Assembly: GCA_017937065.1 (NCBI GenBank)
Contig: JAGBEI010000001.1
Span: 1-34,572 of the forward strand
Reading direction: 5' to 3'
Source of the DNA: Clostridia bacterium
GTDB taxonomy: Bacteria; Bacillota; Clostridia; Oscillospirales; QAKW01
DNA: 34,572 bases
A program made the translations under genes and the position numbers. Position 1 is the stretch's first letter. Each line of letters opens with the position of its first letter. This document shows positions 15,422-23,590 of the stretch, in pieces. The notes under the pieces are model-generated. The model had not been told where the DNA came from. It searched no databases and saw nothing but the letters and a program-made list of their open reading frames with translations.

Positions 15422-16309
15422 TTAAAAAGCAATATGAATACTCAGTATATTTTTATCATACTCTGCAAATATTCTGCCGCCGCACTGCTCGGTAAGAATT
15501 TTTGCAATAGAAAGACCGAGTCCGGTTGATTTTTTGCCGTCCTGAAGCGTAAAAAAGCGGTCAAACAATCTGCCTGCAGTGACAGCGTTCAATGTGCAGG
15601 CACTATTGGAAAAAATAATTTCACCGCTGTCTTTAAGCGTTATTTTCAAATCTCCGTCACTGTATTTGACGGCATTGCCGAGCACATTCTCAAATATCCG
15701 CGAAAGTGCCGTGCGGCTTAGAGTGCGTATTACGGCAGTATCAGGCATTGATATTTCAGGCGTAATTCCACGCTTTTTTAATACCGCATACATGCCGGCG
15801 ATACTCTGTTCCAGCACTGTGTTCAGGCTGAGCCTTTTCGCCGACACATAATTTTCCGGCGAAACTATTACCGAATATGAAAACAGCTCCTCGACCAAAG
15901 AACACAGCGCCCCGATACGCTCGGTGATAATATCAATATAGCGCTGCGCCGCATCGCTTTTAGGCGCGCGCTCAAGCAGTTCAAGGTAACCGCATACAGC
16001 GGTCAGCGGCGTGCGCAGGTCATGAGAAAGGTTGGCAACCGCATCTTTAAGCTCGGTATCGCCGCGCATAAGCCGCCTGCGCTCATTCCTGAGTATCTTT
16101 AGCTGTATATTTATGCTCTGCGCAAGATGACACAGACACGGGTCATACGGAGATACCGAAATCAGGGTGTTTGTATCATTACCCGGCTTGAGCCTATCAG
16201 AAAACTGCAGACAAATGCATTTTATCTCCCTGCGGATAAGTATAAGCTTCAGCGCAAGAATAACTGAAACGAATGCAAATACGGCACAAAGCAGTGAAAG
16301 CCAGAGCAT
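15422..16309 (-). CDS. Sensor histidine kinase
   Basis: 295-aa membrane kinase. One N-terminal hydrophobic segment (about 3-25) with almost no extracellular sensing domain, then HisKA with the H box SHDLRTPLTAV (phosphoacceptor His96). HATPase motifs: N box NVLGNAVKYS (Asn212), F box LFDRFF (248-253) and G box TGLGLSIAK (262-270). GGAGGA lies 8 nt before ATG 16309. It is the last gene after an ABC ATPase and permease, with the cognate response regulator likely the one encoded at 18158-18823. Kinases with little extracellular sequence next to ABC genes often sense through the transporter or the membrane, as in peptide-antibiotic resistance modules; that role is inferred. Confidence 0.92.
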   Translation of the reverse strand: MLWLSLLCAVFAFVSVILALKLILIRREIKCICLQFSDRLKPGNDTNTLISVSPYDPCLCHLAQSINIQLKILRNERRRLMRGDTELKDAVANLSHDLRTPLTAVCGYLELLERAPKSDAAQRYIDIITERIGALCSLVEELFSYSVIVSPENYVSAKRLSLNTVLEQSIAGMYAVLKKRGITPEISMPDTAVIRTLSRTALSRIFENVLGNAVKYSDGDLKITLKDSGEIIFSNSACTLNAVTAGRLFDRFFTLQDGKKSTGLGLSIAKILTEQCGGRIFAEYDKNILSIHIAF

Positions 16310-16327
16310 AAAACATCCTCCATTTTG

Positions 16328-17161
16328 CTATTTTATATCTTTTCTATAAAATACTGCCGCACCGCAGACGGTAAATATAACCGTGACAATAAACGAAAAC
16401 AGCGACAGCCGCATGGGATTTGACATCTGTGCCATACCTGCAATCTGTGACGCCTGACCTGTCGGCAGAAAATCAAATACAGTCTCATATACAGTTCTGA
16501 CGGCGCCGCTTATATAGCGCGGATTATCTATACGCTCGCTCTCCATAAGTCCGCTGTCTGTACTGTATACAACGCCTTCATAGTATTCAGGCGCGCTTAT
16601 TCTGTTATAAAGCTGAAGCGCTGCTATAAACATTACTACAACACTCAAAATACAAATCACAGATGACAGCGCCCTGTTACTGCACAGCATAGCCACCAGG
16701 GTAAAAACGGAACAGTATACCGTTATAAGCAAAAATGAACTGAGTATAAGCTGCCACATATTCAAGGCGCTCATATGCAGACCGCCGAACATCGGTATGC
16801 CGAAAATACATACAACAGCCACACATGCAAGACATACGGCAACGGTAGCCGTTATATTGCTGATAAGAGCAGAAAAATAAATCGCTGTGCGGCTGTGACC
16901 CACTATCAGCTTGTTGTGCAGCGTTCTGTCGCTGTACTCAGTACCGATAAACAGGCTGCAAAATACCGAGCTCACAAAACCTACGGCAAACGCAAAGCAA
17001 AATAAAATATCGTCAAACTCTACATCGGCGTCATATTTTATCATATCGTTATAGAACGAAAAAACATATACACCGCCTATTACCATCATTACAATAAAGC
17101 ATGCCCAAAAAAGCCTGCTTTTTCTGAGCCGCAGAAAATCTGCGCAAATAAGCTTACTCAT
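16328..17161 (-). CDS. ABC-2 type transporter permease
   Basis: 277-aa integral membrane subunit with six hydrophobic segments. The short N-terminal stretch MSKLICADFLRLRKSRLFW before the first segment is typical of BcrB/LanE-G-like permeases. An extracellular loop between segments 5 and 6 (about 182-250) is the largest soluble part. The start overlaps the ATPase stop by 8 nt, with GGAGGCGGT inside the ATPase gene, so the two are translationally coupled. It should pair with that ATPase as an exporter; substrate candidates are bacitracin- or lantibiotic-like peptides by analogy only. Confidence 0.88.
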   Translation of the reverse strand: MSKLICADFLRLRKSRLFWACFIVMMVIGGVYVFSFYNDMIKYDADVEFDDILFCFAFAVGFVSSVFCSLFIGTEYSDRTLHNKLIVGHSRTAIYFSALISNITATVAVCLACVAVVCIFGIPMFGGLHMSALNMWQLILSSFLLITVYCSVFTLVAMLCSNRALSSVICILSVVVMFIAALQLYNRISAPEYYEGVVYSTDSGLMESERIDNPRYISGAVRTVYETVFDFLPTGQASQIAGMAQMSNPMRLSLFSFIVTVIFTVCGAAVFYRKDIK

Positions 17162-18068
17162 TTTTACCGCCTCCTACAAGATTCATATAATAATTTTCAA
17201 GGCTCTCGTCACGCTCATGTACGGAACGTATTTCACACCCCTGGTCTGCAAGACACAGCGTTAAATCGGTTATCGAAACATTTCCGAATATGTCCGCGGT
17301 GCTGTCGGACAATATACTGTATTCCATACCCTTTGAGTCCAAAACACGGCTGAGCACATTGATATCGCTCACTGTTATGCGCAGACAGCTGCGGCATGCA
17401 TCCGCAAGCTCTGCGGCGCTTATTTCCTTTACAATCGTGCCGCCGTCGACAAATCCGAAGTGAGTTGCGACGCGCGCCAGCTCGTCAAGAATATGACTTG
17501 AAATAAGTACTGTTATATTCATTTTTTTATTAAGGCGCAGTATAAGCTCACGCATCTCTATTATTCCCTGCGGATCAAGACCGTTGACGGGTTCGTCAAG
17601 CACCAGAAAATCGGGGTCGCCCGCCAGCGCTACCGCTATTCCGAGACGCTGACGCATACCCAAAGAAAAGTTTTTCGCCTTTTTACTTCCTGTATTTTCC
17701 AAACCTACAAGCTTTAAAATCTCATCTATACCGTCATAAGACGGAAGACCCAGAATTTTATACTGAGTTTTAAGGTTATCCGCCGCCGTCATATCAAGAT
17801 ATATAGACGGGGTTTCCACCACAGCGCCCATACGGCGCCGCGCAGCTGATATTTCACGGCTGCCGTTTTCGATGCCGTAAATCAGGTAACTTCCCGACGA
17901 CGGTCTCTGAAGTCCGCATATTATACGAATAAGCGTGGTCTTTCCCGCGCCGTTTTTTCCGACCAGACCGTAAATCGAGCCACGCGGAACATTCATACTG
18001 AGACCGTTAAGCACCTTATATTTGCCATAGCATTTGTTTAAAGCATGAGTCTGAAGTACATACTCCAT
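17154..18068 (-). CDS. ABC transporter ATPase (BcrA-like)
   Basis: 304-aa nucleotide-binding subunit. Walker A GLVGKNGAGKTT (34-45), ABC signature SLGMRQRLG (135-143), Walker B FLVLDE (154-159) and the D-loop GLDPQG follow in order. The C-terminal 80 or so residues are the extension usual in the BcrA/DrrA-type group that drives ABC-2 permeases. AGGAGG precedes ATG 18068. The 89 bp between the response regulator and this gene hold four direct repeats that look like response-regulator sites, so the ABC pair is probably the regulator's target. Confidence 0.93.
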   Translation of the reverse strand: MEYVLQTHALNKCYGKYKVLNGLSMNVPRGSIYGLVGKNGAGKTTLIRIICGLQRPSSGSYLIYGIENGSREISAARRRMGAVVETPSIYLDMTAADNLKTQYKILGLPSYDGIDEILKLVGLENTGSKKAKNFSLGMRQRLGIAVALAGDPDFLVLDEPVNGLDPQGIIEMRELILRLNKKMNITVLISSHILDELARVATHFGFVDGGTIVKEISAAELADACRSCLRITVSDINVLSRVLDSKGMEYSILSDSTADIFGNVSITDLTLCLADQGCEIRSVHERDESLENYYMNLVGGGKNE

Positions 18069-18097
18069 AAAATTGCCTCCTTATGTTTGATACCGTT

Positions 18098-18154
18098 ATT
18101 TTACACCGAATATGTAAAGAAAACGGTAAAGAAAGCAGTAAAAAAACAGTAAAG
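18098..18154 (-). promoter_or_regulatory. Four direct repeats, likely response-regulator binding sites, with a -10 candidate
   Basis: On the minus strand, CTTTAC/TTTTAC-type boxes occur four times; on the plus strand their GTAAA cores begin at 18114, 18126, 18138 and 18149, a spacing of 12, 12 and 11 bp. Helical phasing on one face is how OmpR/PhoB-type regulators bind. A TAAAAT -10 candidate (plus-strand ATTTTA, 18098-18103) lies just downstream, so the boxes cover the -35 region. The ABC ATPase starts 30 nt further on. Confidence 0.6.
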
Positions 18155-18157
18155 ATT

Positions 18158-18823
18158 TCAATTTTCTTTCATTTTGAAACCGATTCCCCAGACTGCCTCG
18201 ATAAAATCACGGCCTCCCGCACGCCTCAGTTTCCCGCGCAGATTGCTTATATGCATTTTAAGCGAGCTCTCCGTACAGTCGGGAGTATCCTCACTTATTC
18301 TGTCAAGTATCTGAGATTTTGTCACCACCTGCGCGGGATTTTGCATCAGCAGCTTCAAAACAGCATATTCGGTGCGAGTAAGATGCACCCGCTGACCGCC
18401 TGCGGTTGCAAAACGCGTGGCGGTATCAAGCTCCAAGTTTTTGAACTTAAGTATTTTTGAGCCGCCGCGGGAAAATTCGTTTCTCAGCTGCACCTCAATT
18501 CGTGCAAGCAGTTCTTTCATATTGAACGGTTTTGTAATATAGTCGCGCGCACCGCCGAGCAATAAATCCACCTTACTGTCGATATCTGCCTTTGCGCTCA
18601 TAACAATCACGGGAACACTGTTAATATGACCGAGCACTTGCTCACCTCCGATACCGGGCAGCATAAGATCAAGCAGTACCAGGTCAAAGGCGGCGCTTTC
18701 AAGTAAAAGCAACGCCTCGGTACCGGAATATGCACGCATAACGACGTAGCCTGAGGCGCAAAGCGATTCCTCCAGCATATTTCCTATATGAATATCATCG
18801 TCAATAATCAAAATATTTTTCAA
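18158..18823 (-). CDS. OmpR-family response regulator
   Basis: 221 aa: receiver domain (about 1-115) with acidic cluster Asp8-10, phosphoacceptor Asp52 in LLDLMLPG and the TKPF lysine; then a winged-helix DNA-binding domain (about 125-221) with LTRTEYAVLKLL and the recognition-helix region SSLKMHISNLRGKLR. The start is TTG 18823, supported by GGGGTG 7 nt upstream and MKNILIIDDD as a standard receiver N-terminus. It lies 27 nt after the unknown 170-aa gene and just upstream of the repeat-containing ABC promoter. The histidine kinase at the far end of the ABC genes is the probable partner. Confidence 0.93.
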   Translation of the reverse strand: MKNILIIDDDIHIGNMLEESLCASGYVVMRAYSGTEALLLLESAAFDLVLLDLMLPGIGGEQVLGHINSVPVIVMSAKADIDSKVDLLLGGARDYITKPFNMKELLARIEVQLRNEFSRGGSKILKFKNLELDTATRFATAGGQRVHLTRTEYAVLKLLMQNPAQVVTKSQILDRISEDTPDCTESSLKMHISNLRGKLRRAGGRDFIEAVWGIGFKMKEN

Positions 18824-18850
18824 CGGAATTCACCCCGAAACGAGACTAAA

Positions 18851-19363
18851 TTACTTACAGAGCCTGTAAGACACACCGGTCTGGAAGAAAGCCATGAGAC
18901 CCTGAAATAAAAACGGGCGCGGATCATCCTTATCCCAATACGGTGTCATAAGCTCCAAAAAGACGGAAAACATCTTGTCCTCGAGCGCATGCAGCTTTTT
19001 CCGCCCGTCACCGTCAAGCGAGAGAATATCGACGGCAAGAGACATAATATCTCTCTGTGAAGTGAGCAAAGTATCAACTGCGCCTGTTTTTATCTGTGTT
19101 ATGTCTTTGTCCCAGGCATCGGCATACGCAATGCCTCCGCAAAAGGCAATGCAGGCGATATTATAATAATAAAGCTGCGCGTCGTTTTTAAACGCCTCTT
19201 TAAGCTGCGCGTCTTTAAGCCAGCTCATAATAAAATTTTTCCCGCGCTCCAACAGGTCGGGAATCTGAATTATGTCTCCCTTATTATCCGAGTAGATTTT
19301 TGTCAGTCTGTGCAGCTCTATGCTGACACTGTTGAAAAAATCGGCTTTAAACTGTTCCATCAT
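18851..19363 (-). CDS. Unrecognised protein between an AraC regulator and a response regulator
   Basis: 170-aa protein that looks all-helical, acidic and soluble, with no signal peptide; I do not recognise the family. Notable stretches are IPDLLERGKNFIMSWL, an alanine/tyrosine-rich helix (QLYYYNIACIAFCGG) and a C-terminal FLFQGLMAFFQTGVSY. GTG 19396 would overlap the AraC gene, but ATG 19363 is preferred because GGAG sits 6 nt upstream. Its gene follows the AraC gene closely and precedes the response regulator by 27 nt, so the three are probably cotranscribed. The helical make-up is reminiscent of TetR-type ligand-binding domains, but no DNA-binding domain is present. Confidence 0.7.
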   Translation of the reverse strand: MMEQFKADFFNSVSIELHRLTKIYSDNKGDIIQIPDLLERGKNFIMSWLKDAQLKEAFKNDAQLYYYNIACIAFCGGIAYADAWDKDITQIKTGAVDTLLTSQRDIMSLAVDILSLDGDGRKKLHALEDKMFSVFLELMTPYWDKDDPRPFLFQGLMAFFQTGVSYRLCK

Positions 19364-19388
19364 GCTGTTCTCCGTTTCCGTTATTTTT

Positions 19389-20252
19389 TTATTCACTGAG
19401 ATTTGTCCGCACCGAAAGGGAATACTCGGTCGGCGTCATACCCGACACTCGCCGAAACACCGTAGTAAAATATTGCGAGGTATTAAAGGACAGAGCTGCC
19501 GCAATTTCGGTAAAGTTATAATTTCCCTCACGGATCATCTGCTTGGCAGCGTCTACCTTCAGACGCGCAAAATACTCCATAACGCCGCAGTCCATCTGCT
19601 CGCGGAATATTTTTTTAATAACCGATGCAGACAGATTAAATTTATGCATAATATCCTCAAAATGCAGGCGGGACTGAACATTCCTTTCAAGGTACTCACA
19701 TATCTCGGCAAGCAGACAGCCGTTTTCCGCCTTTTTTACCGGTACGGCGCGCCTGTTGCCGCGGACAAGTAGTATCAGAAGCTGTTCGATATAAAGACGT
19801 AGCATCTGCTCGCAGCAAAAACTGCCGCTGCCCGATTTTTCCATTACGCGAGTGTATGGCATTCCCAGCGGAGTCGAAAACGCCTCCAGCGACTCCCTGA
19901 CAATACCCCCGATAAGCCGACGTTCATCACTCCCGCAGGTTATAACCATACCGGCAATAGACATAAGCTCAGGACAGTCGCAGTCAAACGATACAATTAC
20001 GGAATTTGCCGCATGCTCGCAGCGCAGATTGTGAAACTCGTTGGGCTTATGAATGTAAAGCTGACCCACCTCAAGACAGATTTCCTTTGCCCCAGCCGTG
20101 ATATACAGACGTTTTTTATCGGCATACACAATCTCCCAGAAATTGTGTATTTCACCTGAGTAGGCAAAGTCCTTTGTATATTCAAAATAATGCACGGTAT
20201 ACACTCCGTCAATTTTAACGCGGCTTTCAAGCGGTGTTTTTATATACTCCAT
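19389..20252 (-). CDS. AraC-family transcriptional regulator with N-terminal cupin
   Basis: 287 aa. The N-terminal half is a cupin-like sensor (HNFWEIVYADKKRL; GQLYIHKPNEFHNL), and the C-terminal 100 residues form the AraC double helix-turn-helix (FEDIMHKFNLS; FTEIAAALSFNTSQYFTTVFRRVSG-type end). Two ATGs lie 6 nt apart; GGGAG is 9 nt from the second (20252) but only 3 nt from the first (20258), so the second is used. Regulators of this build often sense sugars. It is divergent from the nagB operon, whose promoter has no good -35, so it may activate that operon as well as head the minus-strand cluster. Confidence 0.9.
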   Translation of the reverse strand: MEYIKTPLESRVKIDGVYTVHYFEYTKDFAYSGEIHNFWEIVYADKKRLYITAGAKEICLEVGQLYIHKPNEFHNLRCEHAANSVIVSFDCDCPELMSIAGMVITCGSDERRLIGGIVRESLEAFSTPLGMPYTRVMEKSGSGSFCCEQMLRLYIEQLLILLVRGNRRAVPVKKAENGCLLAEICEYLERNVQSRLHFEDIMHKFNLSASVIKKIFREQMDCGVMEYFARLKVDAAKQMIREGNYNFTEIAAALSFNTSQYFTTVFRRVSGMTPTEYSLSVRTNLSE

Positions 20253-20287
20253 ACACATTATCTCCCGGGTTTTGATCTAACAGCTTC

Positions 20288-20316
20288 ATTATAAACGCTT
20301 TTTACACAATATGCAA
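20288..20316 (-). promoter_or_regulatory. Candidate promoter of the AraC-led minus-strand transcript
   Basis: On the minus strand, TTGCAT (20311-20316), 17-bp spacer, TATAAT (20288-20293). Perfect -10, weak -35. It lies about 40 nt ahead of the AraC start and points away from nagB. Confidence 0.5.
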
Positions 20317-20377
20317 TAAAACAGAACCAAAAATATAAAACAAGCGGCTTAATTTATAAGCTAAAGTAAAAAAAATA

Positions 20378-20386
20378 TGATACAAT
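20378..20386 (+). promoter_or_regulatory. Extended -10 promoter of the nagB operon
   Basis: TG-A-TACAAT (20378-20386) is an extended -10. No TTGACA-like -35 is found at 16-18 bp upstream (AAGCTA), which suggests activator dependence. Transcripts would start near 20393 and carry a leader of about 100 nt. Confidence 0.55.
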
Positions 20387-20407
20387 GTAGCAGTGGAAAG
20401 TTATATG

Positions 20408-20467
20408 TTCGGCTGACTCGCTCGGAATCCGCCTGATTTTGGTATACGGATTTTTGCGGCAACCGAA
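20408..20467 (+). other. Structured mRNA leader ahead of nagB
   Basis: Three nested complementary segments line up in order: TTCGG (20408-20412) with CCGAA (20463-20467); CGC (20419-20421) with GCG (20456-20458); TCCG (20428-20431) with CGGA (20447-20450). Together they form one interrupted hairpin with internal loops, ending 9 nt before the AAAGG ribosome site. It matches no riboswitch class I recognise (glmS included). Confidence 0.35.
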
Positions 20468-20492
20468 ATCGAACAGAAAGGAATGCTTTGCA

Positions 20493-21206
20493 ATGTACAT
20501 TTACAGAGAAGAAACTTATGACAAAATGAGCAGACGCGCGGCAAACATCATCTCCGCGCAGGTCATTCAGAAGCCTGATTCGGTGCTGGGGCTTGCAACC
20601 GGCTCGTCGCCGCTGGGTATCTACAAGCAGCTTATCGAATGGTACAACAAGGGAGACCTTGATTTTAAGGACGTAACCTCGGTAAACCTTGACGAATACT
20701 GCGGACTGCCTGCAACTCACGACCAGAGCTATCGGTATTTTATGGATACCAACTTTTTCAACCACATAAACATAGACAAATTCCGTACATACGTACCCAA
20801 CGGCATGTGCGAGGATTACGAGCGCGAGTGTGCAGATTATGACAGGCTTATTACCGGTTTGGGCGGAATTGACCTGCAGCTGCTGGGCATCGGCTATAAC
20901 GGACACATAGGCTTTAACGAGCCGTCGGATTGCTTTGAAATAAAGACACGCCGCGTTGAGCTGACTGAATCGACTATTAAAGCCAATTCAAGGTTTTTCC
21001 CCAACGGAGGCATGCCGACGCACGCGCTGACAATGGGTCTCAAATCTATTCTGAGCGCAAAAAAGATACTCCTTATTGCAGGTCCGGAAAAGTACGACAT
21101 AGTTAAAAAAGCGATGACGGGACCTGTTACACCCAAGGTACCCGCATCTATCCTTCAGCTGCACGACAACGTAACTGTTGTCTATACAGGCGACAAGGAC
21201 TTTTAA
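20493..21206 (+). CDS. nagB: Glucosamine-6-phosphate deaminase
   Basis: 237-aa isomerase/deaminase converting glucosamine-6-phosphate to fructose-6-phosphate and ammonia. Visible: GLATGSSPLGIYKQL phosphate loop, NLDEYCGL with Asp67 (general base), GIGYNGHIGFNEP with His138 and Glu143 of the ring-opening site, and PASILQLH. The Asn136 in place of the E. coli Asp141 is usual in Firmicutes NagB. ATG 20493 is chosen because MYIYRE aligns with the family start and GAAAGG lies upstream; the longer in-frame reading is leader sequence. First gene of a three-gene operon with a PIG-L deacetylase and a phosphohexomutase. Confidence 0.95.
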   Translation: MYIYREETYDKMSRRAANIISAQVIQKPDSVLGLATGSSPLGIYKQLIEWYNKGDLDFKDVTSVNLDEYCGLPATHDQSYRYFMDTNFFNHINIDKFRTYVPNGMCEDYERECADYDRLITGLGGIDLQLLGIGYNGHIGFNEPSDCFEIKTRRVELTESTIKANSRFFPNGGMPTHALTMGLKSILSAKKILLIAGPEKYDIVKKAMTGPVTPKVPASILQLHDNVTVVYTGDKDF

Positions 21207-21218
21207 GGAGGAGTTCAG

Positions 21219-22052
21219 ATGAAATTCAGAAATGAAAATGCTTCCGCTTACTATCCCAAAGAGGAGTCTTTGTATGAGGTTACCGATATTTGCATTGCCG
21301 CACATCAGGACGACATTGAAATTATGGCATATGCCCCTATCTCCGAATGTTACGACAGCAGTACACGCAGCTTTTGCGGAGTAGTAGTAACGGACGGTGC
21401 CGGAAGTCCCCGCACAGGCGAGTACGCAGATTATACCGACGAGCAGATGAAGCAGGTTCGCATTGCCGAGCAGAGAAAAGCTGCTGATTTGGGCAAATAC
21501 CGCGCGGTGGTGCAGCTGGGGTATCCCTCAAAGGCTGTTAAAGATGCAAAAAATCCCGACCCTGTTGACGATATTTACGAGCTGCTCATGCAGGTAAGAC
21601 CGAAATATCTTTACACACACAATATTGCCGACAAGCACGAAACACACGTTGCAGTTGCACTGCGCGTAATAGAAGCTGTCAAAAAAATGCCGGAGGACGC
21701 ACGCCCGGAAAAGATAATTGCGCTGGAGGTATGGCGCGGACTGGACTGGCTGTGCGACAGTGATAAGCTGTGCCTTGATACAAGCGCCTACCCCAAGCTT
21801 GCAACAGAGCTATTGCAGGTGCACCGTTCTCAGGTCGTAGGCGGCAAGCGCTATGACAACGCAGCTGTGGGCAGGCGGTACGCAAACGCTACCTTTTTTG
21901 CCTCACACAGCACTGACAGCTCCGACAGCATTAGCTTCGGTATGGATCTTCTGCCCATGATTAAAAACAATATTTCGCCAAAGGAATATATAGCGCAGTT
22001 TCTGAAAAGATTTGAAAATGAAGTAAATGATATATTGGAAAGGCTGAGCTGA
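21219..22052 (+). CDS. PIG-L/LmbE-family deacetylase
   Basis: 277-aa zinc-dependent deacetylase of the PIG-L family, which removes acetyl groups from GlcNAc-type sugars. The first metal motif is AAHQDD (His29, Asp31, Asp32; most family members have HPDD) and the second is THNIADKHETH with His140 and His143. No signal peptide, so it acts in the cytoplasm. AAGGAGGAG precedes ATG 21219, 12 nt after nagB. Lying between nagB and a phosphohexomutase, with no nagA in view, it is a candidate deacetylase for a GlcNAc-derived intermediate, comparable to the PIG-L chitobiose deacetylases of archaea. The substrate is inferred only. Confidence 0.88.
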   Translation: MKFRNENASAYYPKEESLYEVTDICIAAHQDDIEIMAYAPISECYDSSTRSFCGVVVTDGAGSPRTGEYADYTDEQMKQVRIAEQRKAADLGKYRAVVQLGYPSKAVKDAKNPDPVDDIYELLMQVRPKYLYTHNIADKHETHVAVALRVIEAVKKMPEDARPEKIIALEVWRGLDWLCDSDKLCLDTSAYPKLATELLQVHRSQVVGGKRYDNAAVGRRYANATFFASHSTDSSDSISFGMDLLPMIKNNISPKEYIAQFLKRFENEVNDILERLS

Positions 22053-22053
22053 A

Positions 22054-23472
22054 ATGGAAAATACAATTAAATTCGGAACAGGCGGCTGGAGAGCCGTCAT
22101 AGGTGAAGATTTTATCTGCTCAAATATCCGTCTTGTAGCTGCGGGTATTTTGGAGCTTATGAAAAGCGAAAATAAAACGGATAAGCCGGTCATTATCGGA
22201 TTTGACCGCCGCTTTCTTTCCGAAAATGCCGCCAAGTGGGTGGCTGAGGTGCTGGCGCACGGAGGTGTCACGGTTTGGTTTATGCACCGCTCGGTGCCTA
22301 CCCCGCTTGTAATGCATACGGTTAAGGACAAGGGTCTGCACTACGGAATAGAGATAACCGCGTCACACAACCCGTCGGAATACAACGGCATAAAGCTGAT
22401 TGTTGACGAGGGACGCGACGCACCGCTTGAAACAACGGGTAAGCTCGAAAAAATCATTGAAAAGCTCTCCGACGTTAAGTATACCGAATTTGATACGGCG
22501 GTAAGCGAGGGAAAAATCGTATACCTGAACAATCCTTTTAACAAATTCTTAGACGATATAATCGGGCTTTTGGATACGAACGCACTGCGTGAGCGCGGAC
22601 TGCGCGTCGTTTTCGACTCAATGCACGGCTCCGGCACATATCCGCTGCTTGTTATATTCCACACGGCGCGATGCACAATCGACACTATAAATATTAATAA
22701 GGACGCATACTTCGGCGGACTTATGCCTGCACCGAGTGAAAAAAGCCTTAATCTGCTGCGGGACACCGTTGTTAAGGGCGGCTACGACTTGGGTATTGCC
22801 ATGGACGGAGACGGAGACCGTCTGGGTGTTATCGACCGCAACGGACGTTACATCAACGCAAACGAAATTCTGTGTATGCTGTACTACTATCTTGTAAAAT
22901 ACAAGGGCTGGAAAGGTCCCGTAGTGCGCAACCTCGCTACAACTCACATGCTTGATAAAATTGCCGAGAGCTTCGGTGAAAAATGCTACGAGGTACCTGT
23001 CGGATTTAAGTACATATCTTCAATGATTGATGAAGCGGACGCGGTGCTCGGCGGCGAGTCGTCAGGCGGACTTACGGTTCGCGGTCATATCCACGGCAAG
23101 GATTCGGTTTACGCCGCGTCGCTCTTTGCCGAGATGATAAGCGTTGTGGACAAATCCGCATCGGAAATAATGGATGAGCTTGAACGCGAATTCGGAAAAT
23201 TTGTTATGGTGGAGGATAATCTCAGATTTGCACCGGAGTATAAAAGCGTTATAAACAAGCTGGTGTTTGAAGATAAAAAGCTGCCTGAATTTGCCGTTAA
23301 TGTCGACCATGTGAACTACGAAGACGGCTGCAAGGTGTATTTTGAGGACGGCAGCTTTGTTATCTGCCGTTTTTCGGGAACGGAACCGCTGCTTAGAATT
23401 TTTGCCGAGAGCAACAGCAGGTCGGCAGCTGCAGAATATATTTCCGATTTCAGAGAGTTTTTGAAAATATAA
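22054..23472 (+). CDS. Phosphoglucomutase/phosphomannomutase-family phosphohexomutase
   Basis: 472-aa alpha-D-phosphohexomutase. Four domains are marked by FGTGGWRA at the N-terminus, the phosphoserine loop TASHNPSEYNG (Ser104), the magnesium loop DGDGDRLG (Asp251/253/255), the sugar loop GGESSGG, and the phosphate loop RFSGTEPLLRI. All catalytic parts are intact. It starts one base after the PIG-L stop with AAAGG upstream, so it is the last gene of the nagB operon. Sugar specificity (glucose, glucosamine, mannose) cannot be read here; the context favours an amino-sugar phosphate or glucose. A strong terminator follows. Confidence 0.93.
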   Translation: MENTIKFGTGGWRAVIGEDFICSNIRLVAAGILELMKSENKTDKPVIIGFDRRFLSENAAKWVAEVLAHGGVTVWFMHRSVPTPLVMHTVKDKGLHYGIEITASHNPSEYNGIKLIVDEGRDAPLETTGKLEKIIEKLSDVKYTEFDTAVSEGKIVYLNNPFNKFLDDIIGLLDTNALRERGLRVVFDSMHGSGTYPLLVIFHTARCTIDTININKDAYFGGLMPAPSEKSLNLLRDTVVKGGYDLGIAMDGDGDRLGVIDRNGRYINANEILCMLYYYLVKYKGWKGPVVRNLATTHMLDKIAESFGEKCYEVPVGFKYISSMIDEADAVLGGESSGGLTVRGHIHGKDSVYAASLFAEMISVVDKSASEIMDELEREFGKFVMVEDNLRFAPEYKSVINKLVFEDKKLPEFAVNVDHVNYEDGCKVYFEDGSFVICRFSGTEPLLRIFAESNSRSAAAEYISDFREFLKI

Positions 23473-23496
23473 AGAAATTTTAATAAAATATTTTGA

Positions 23497-23531
23497 CAGC
23501 CGGGGTTTTTAGAACCCCGGCTGCTTTTATT
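23497..23531 (+). terminator. Terminator of the nagB operon
   Basis: Perfect 11-bp stem CAGCCGGGGTT (23497-23507) and AACCCCGGCTG (23513-23523), 5-nt loop, then CTTTTATT. Confidence 0.92.
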
Positions 23532-23590
23532 GTCATAACGCAAAAGCTGTGAAAATATAATTACTAACAAACAAAAAGGTGGTAATATAA

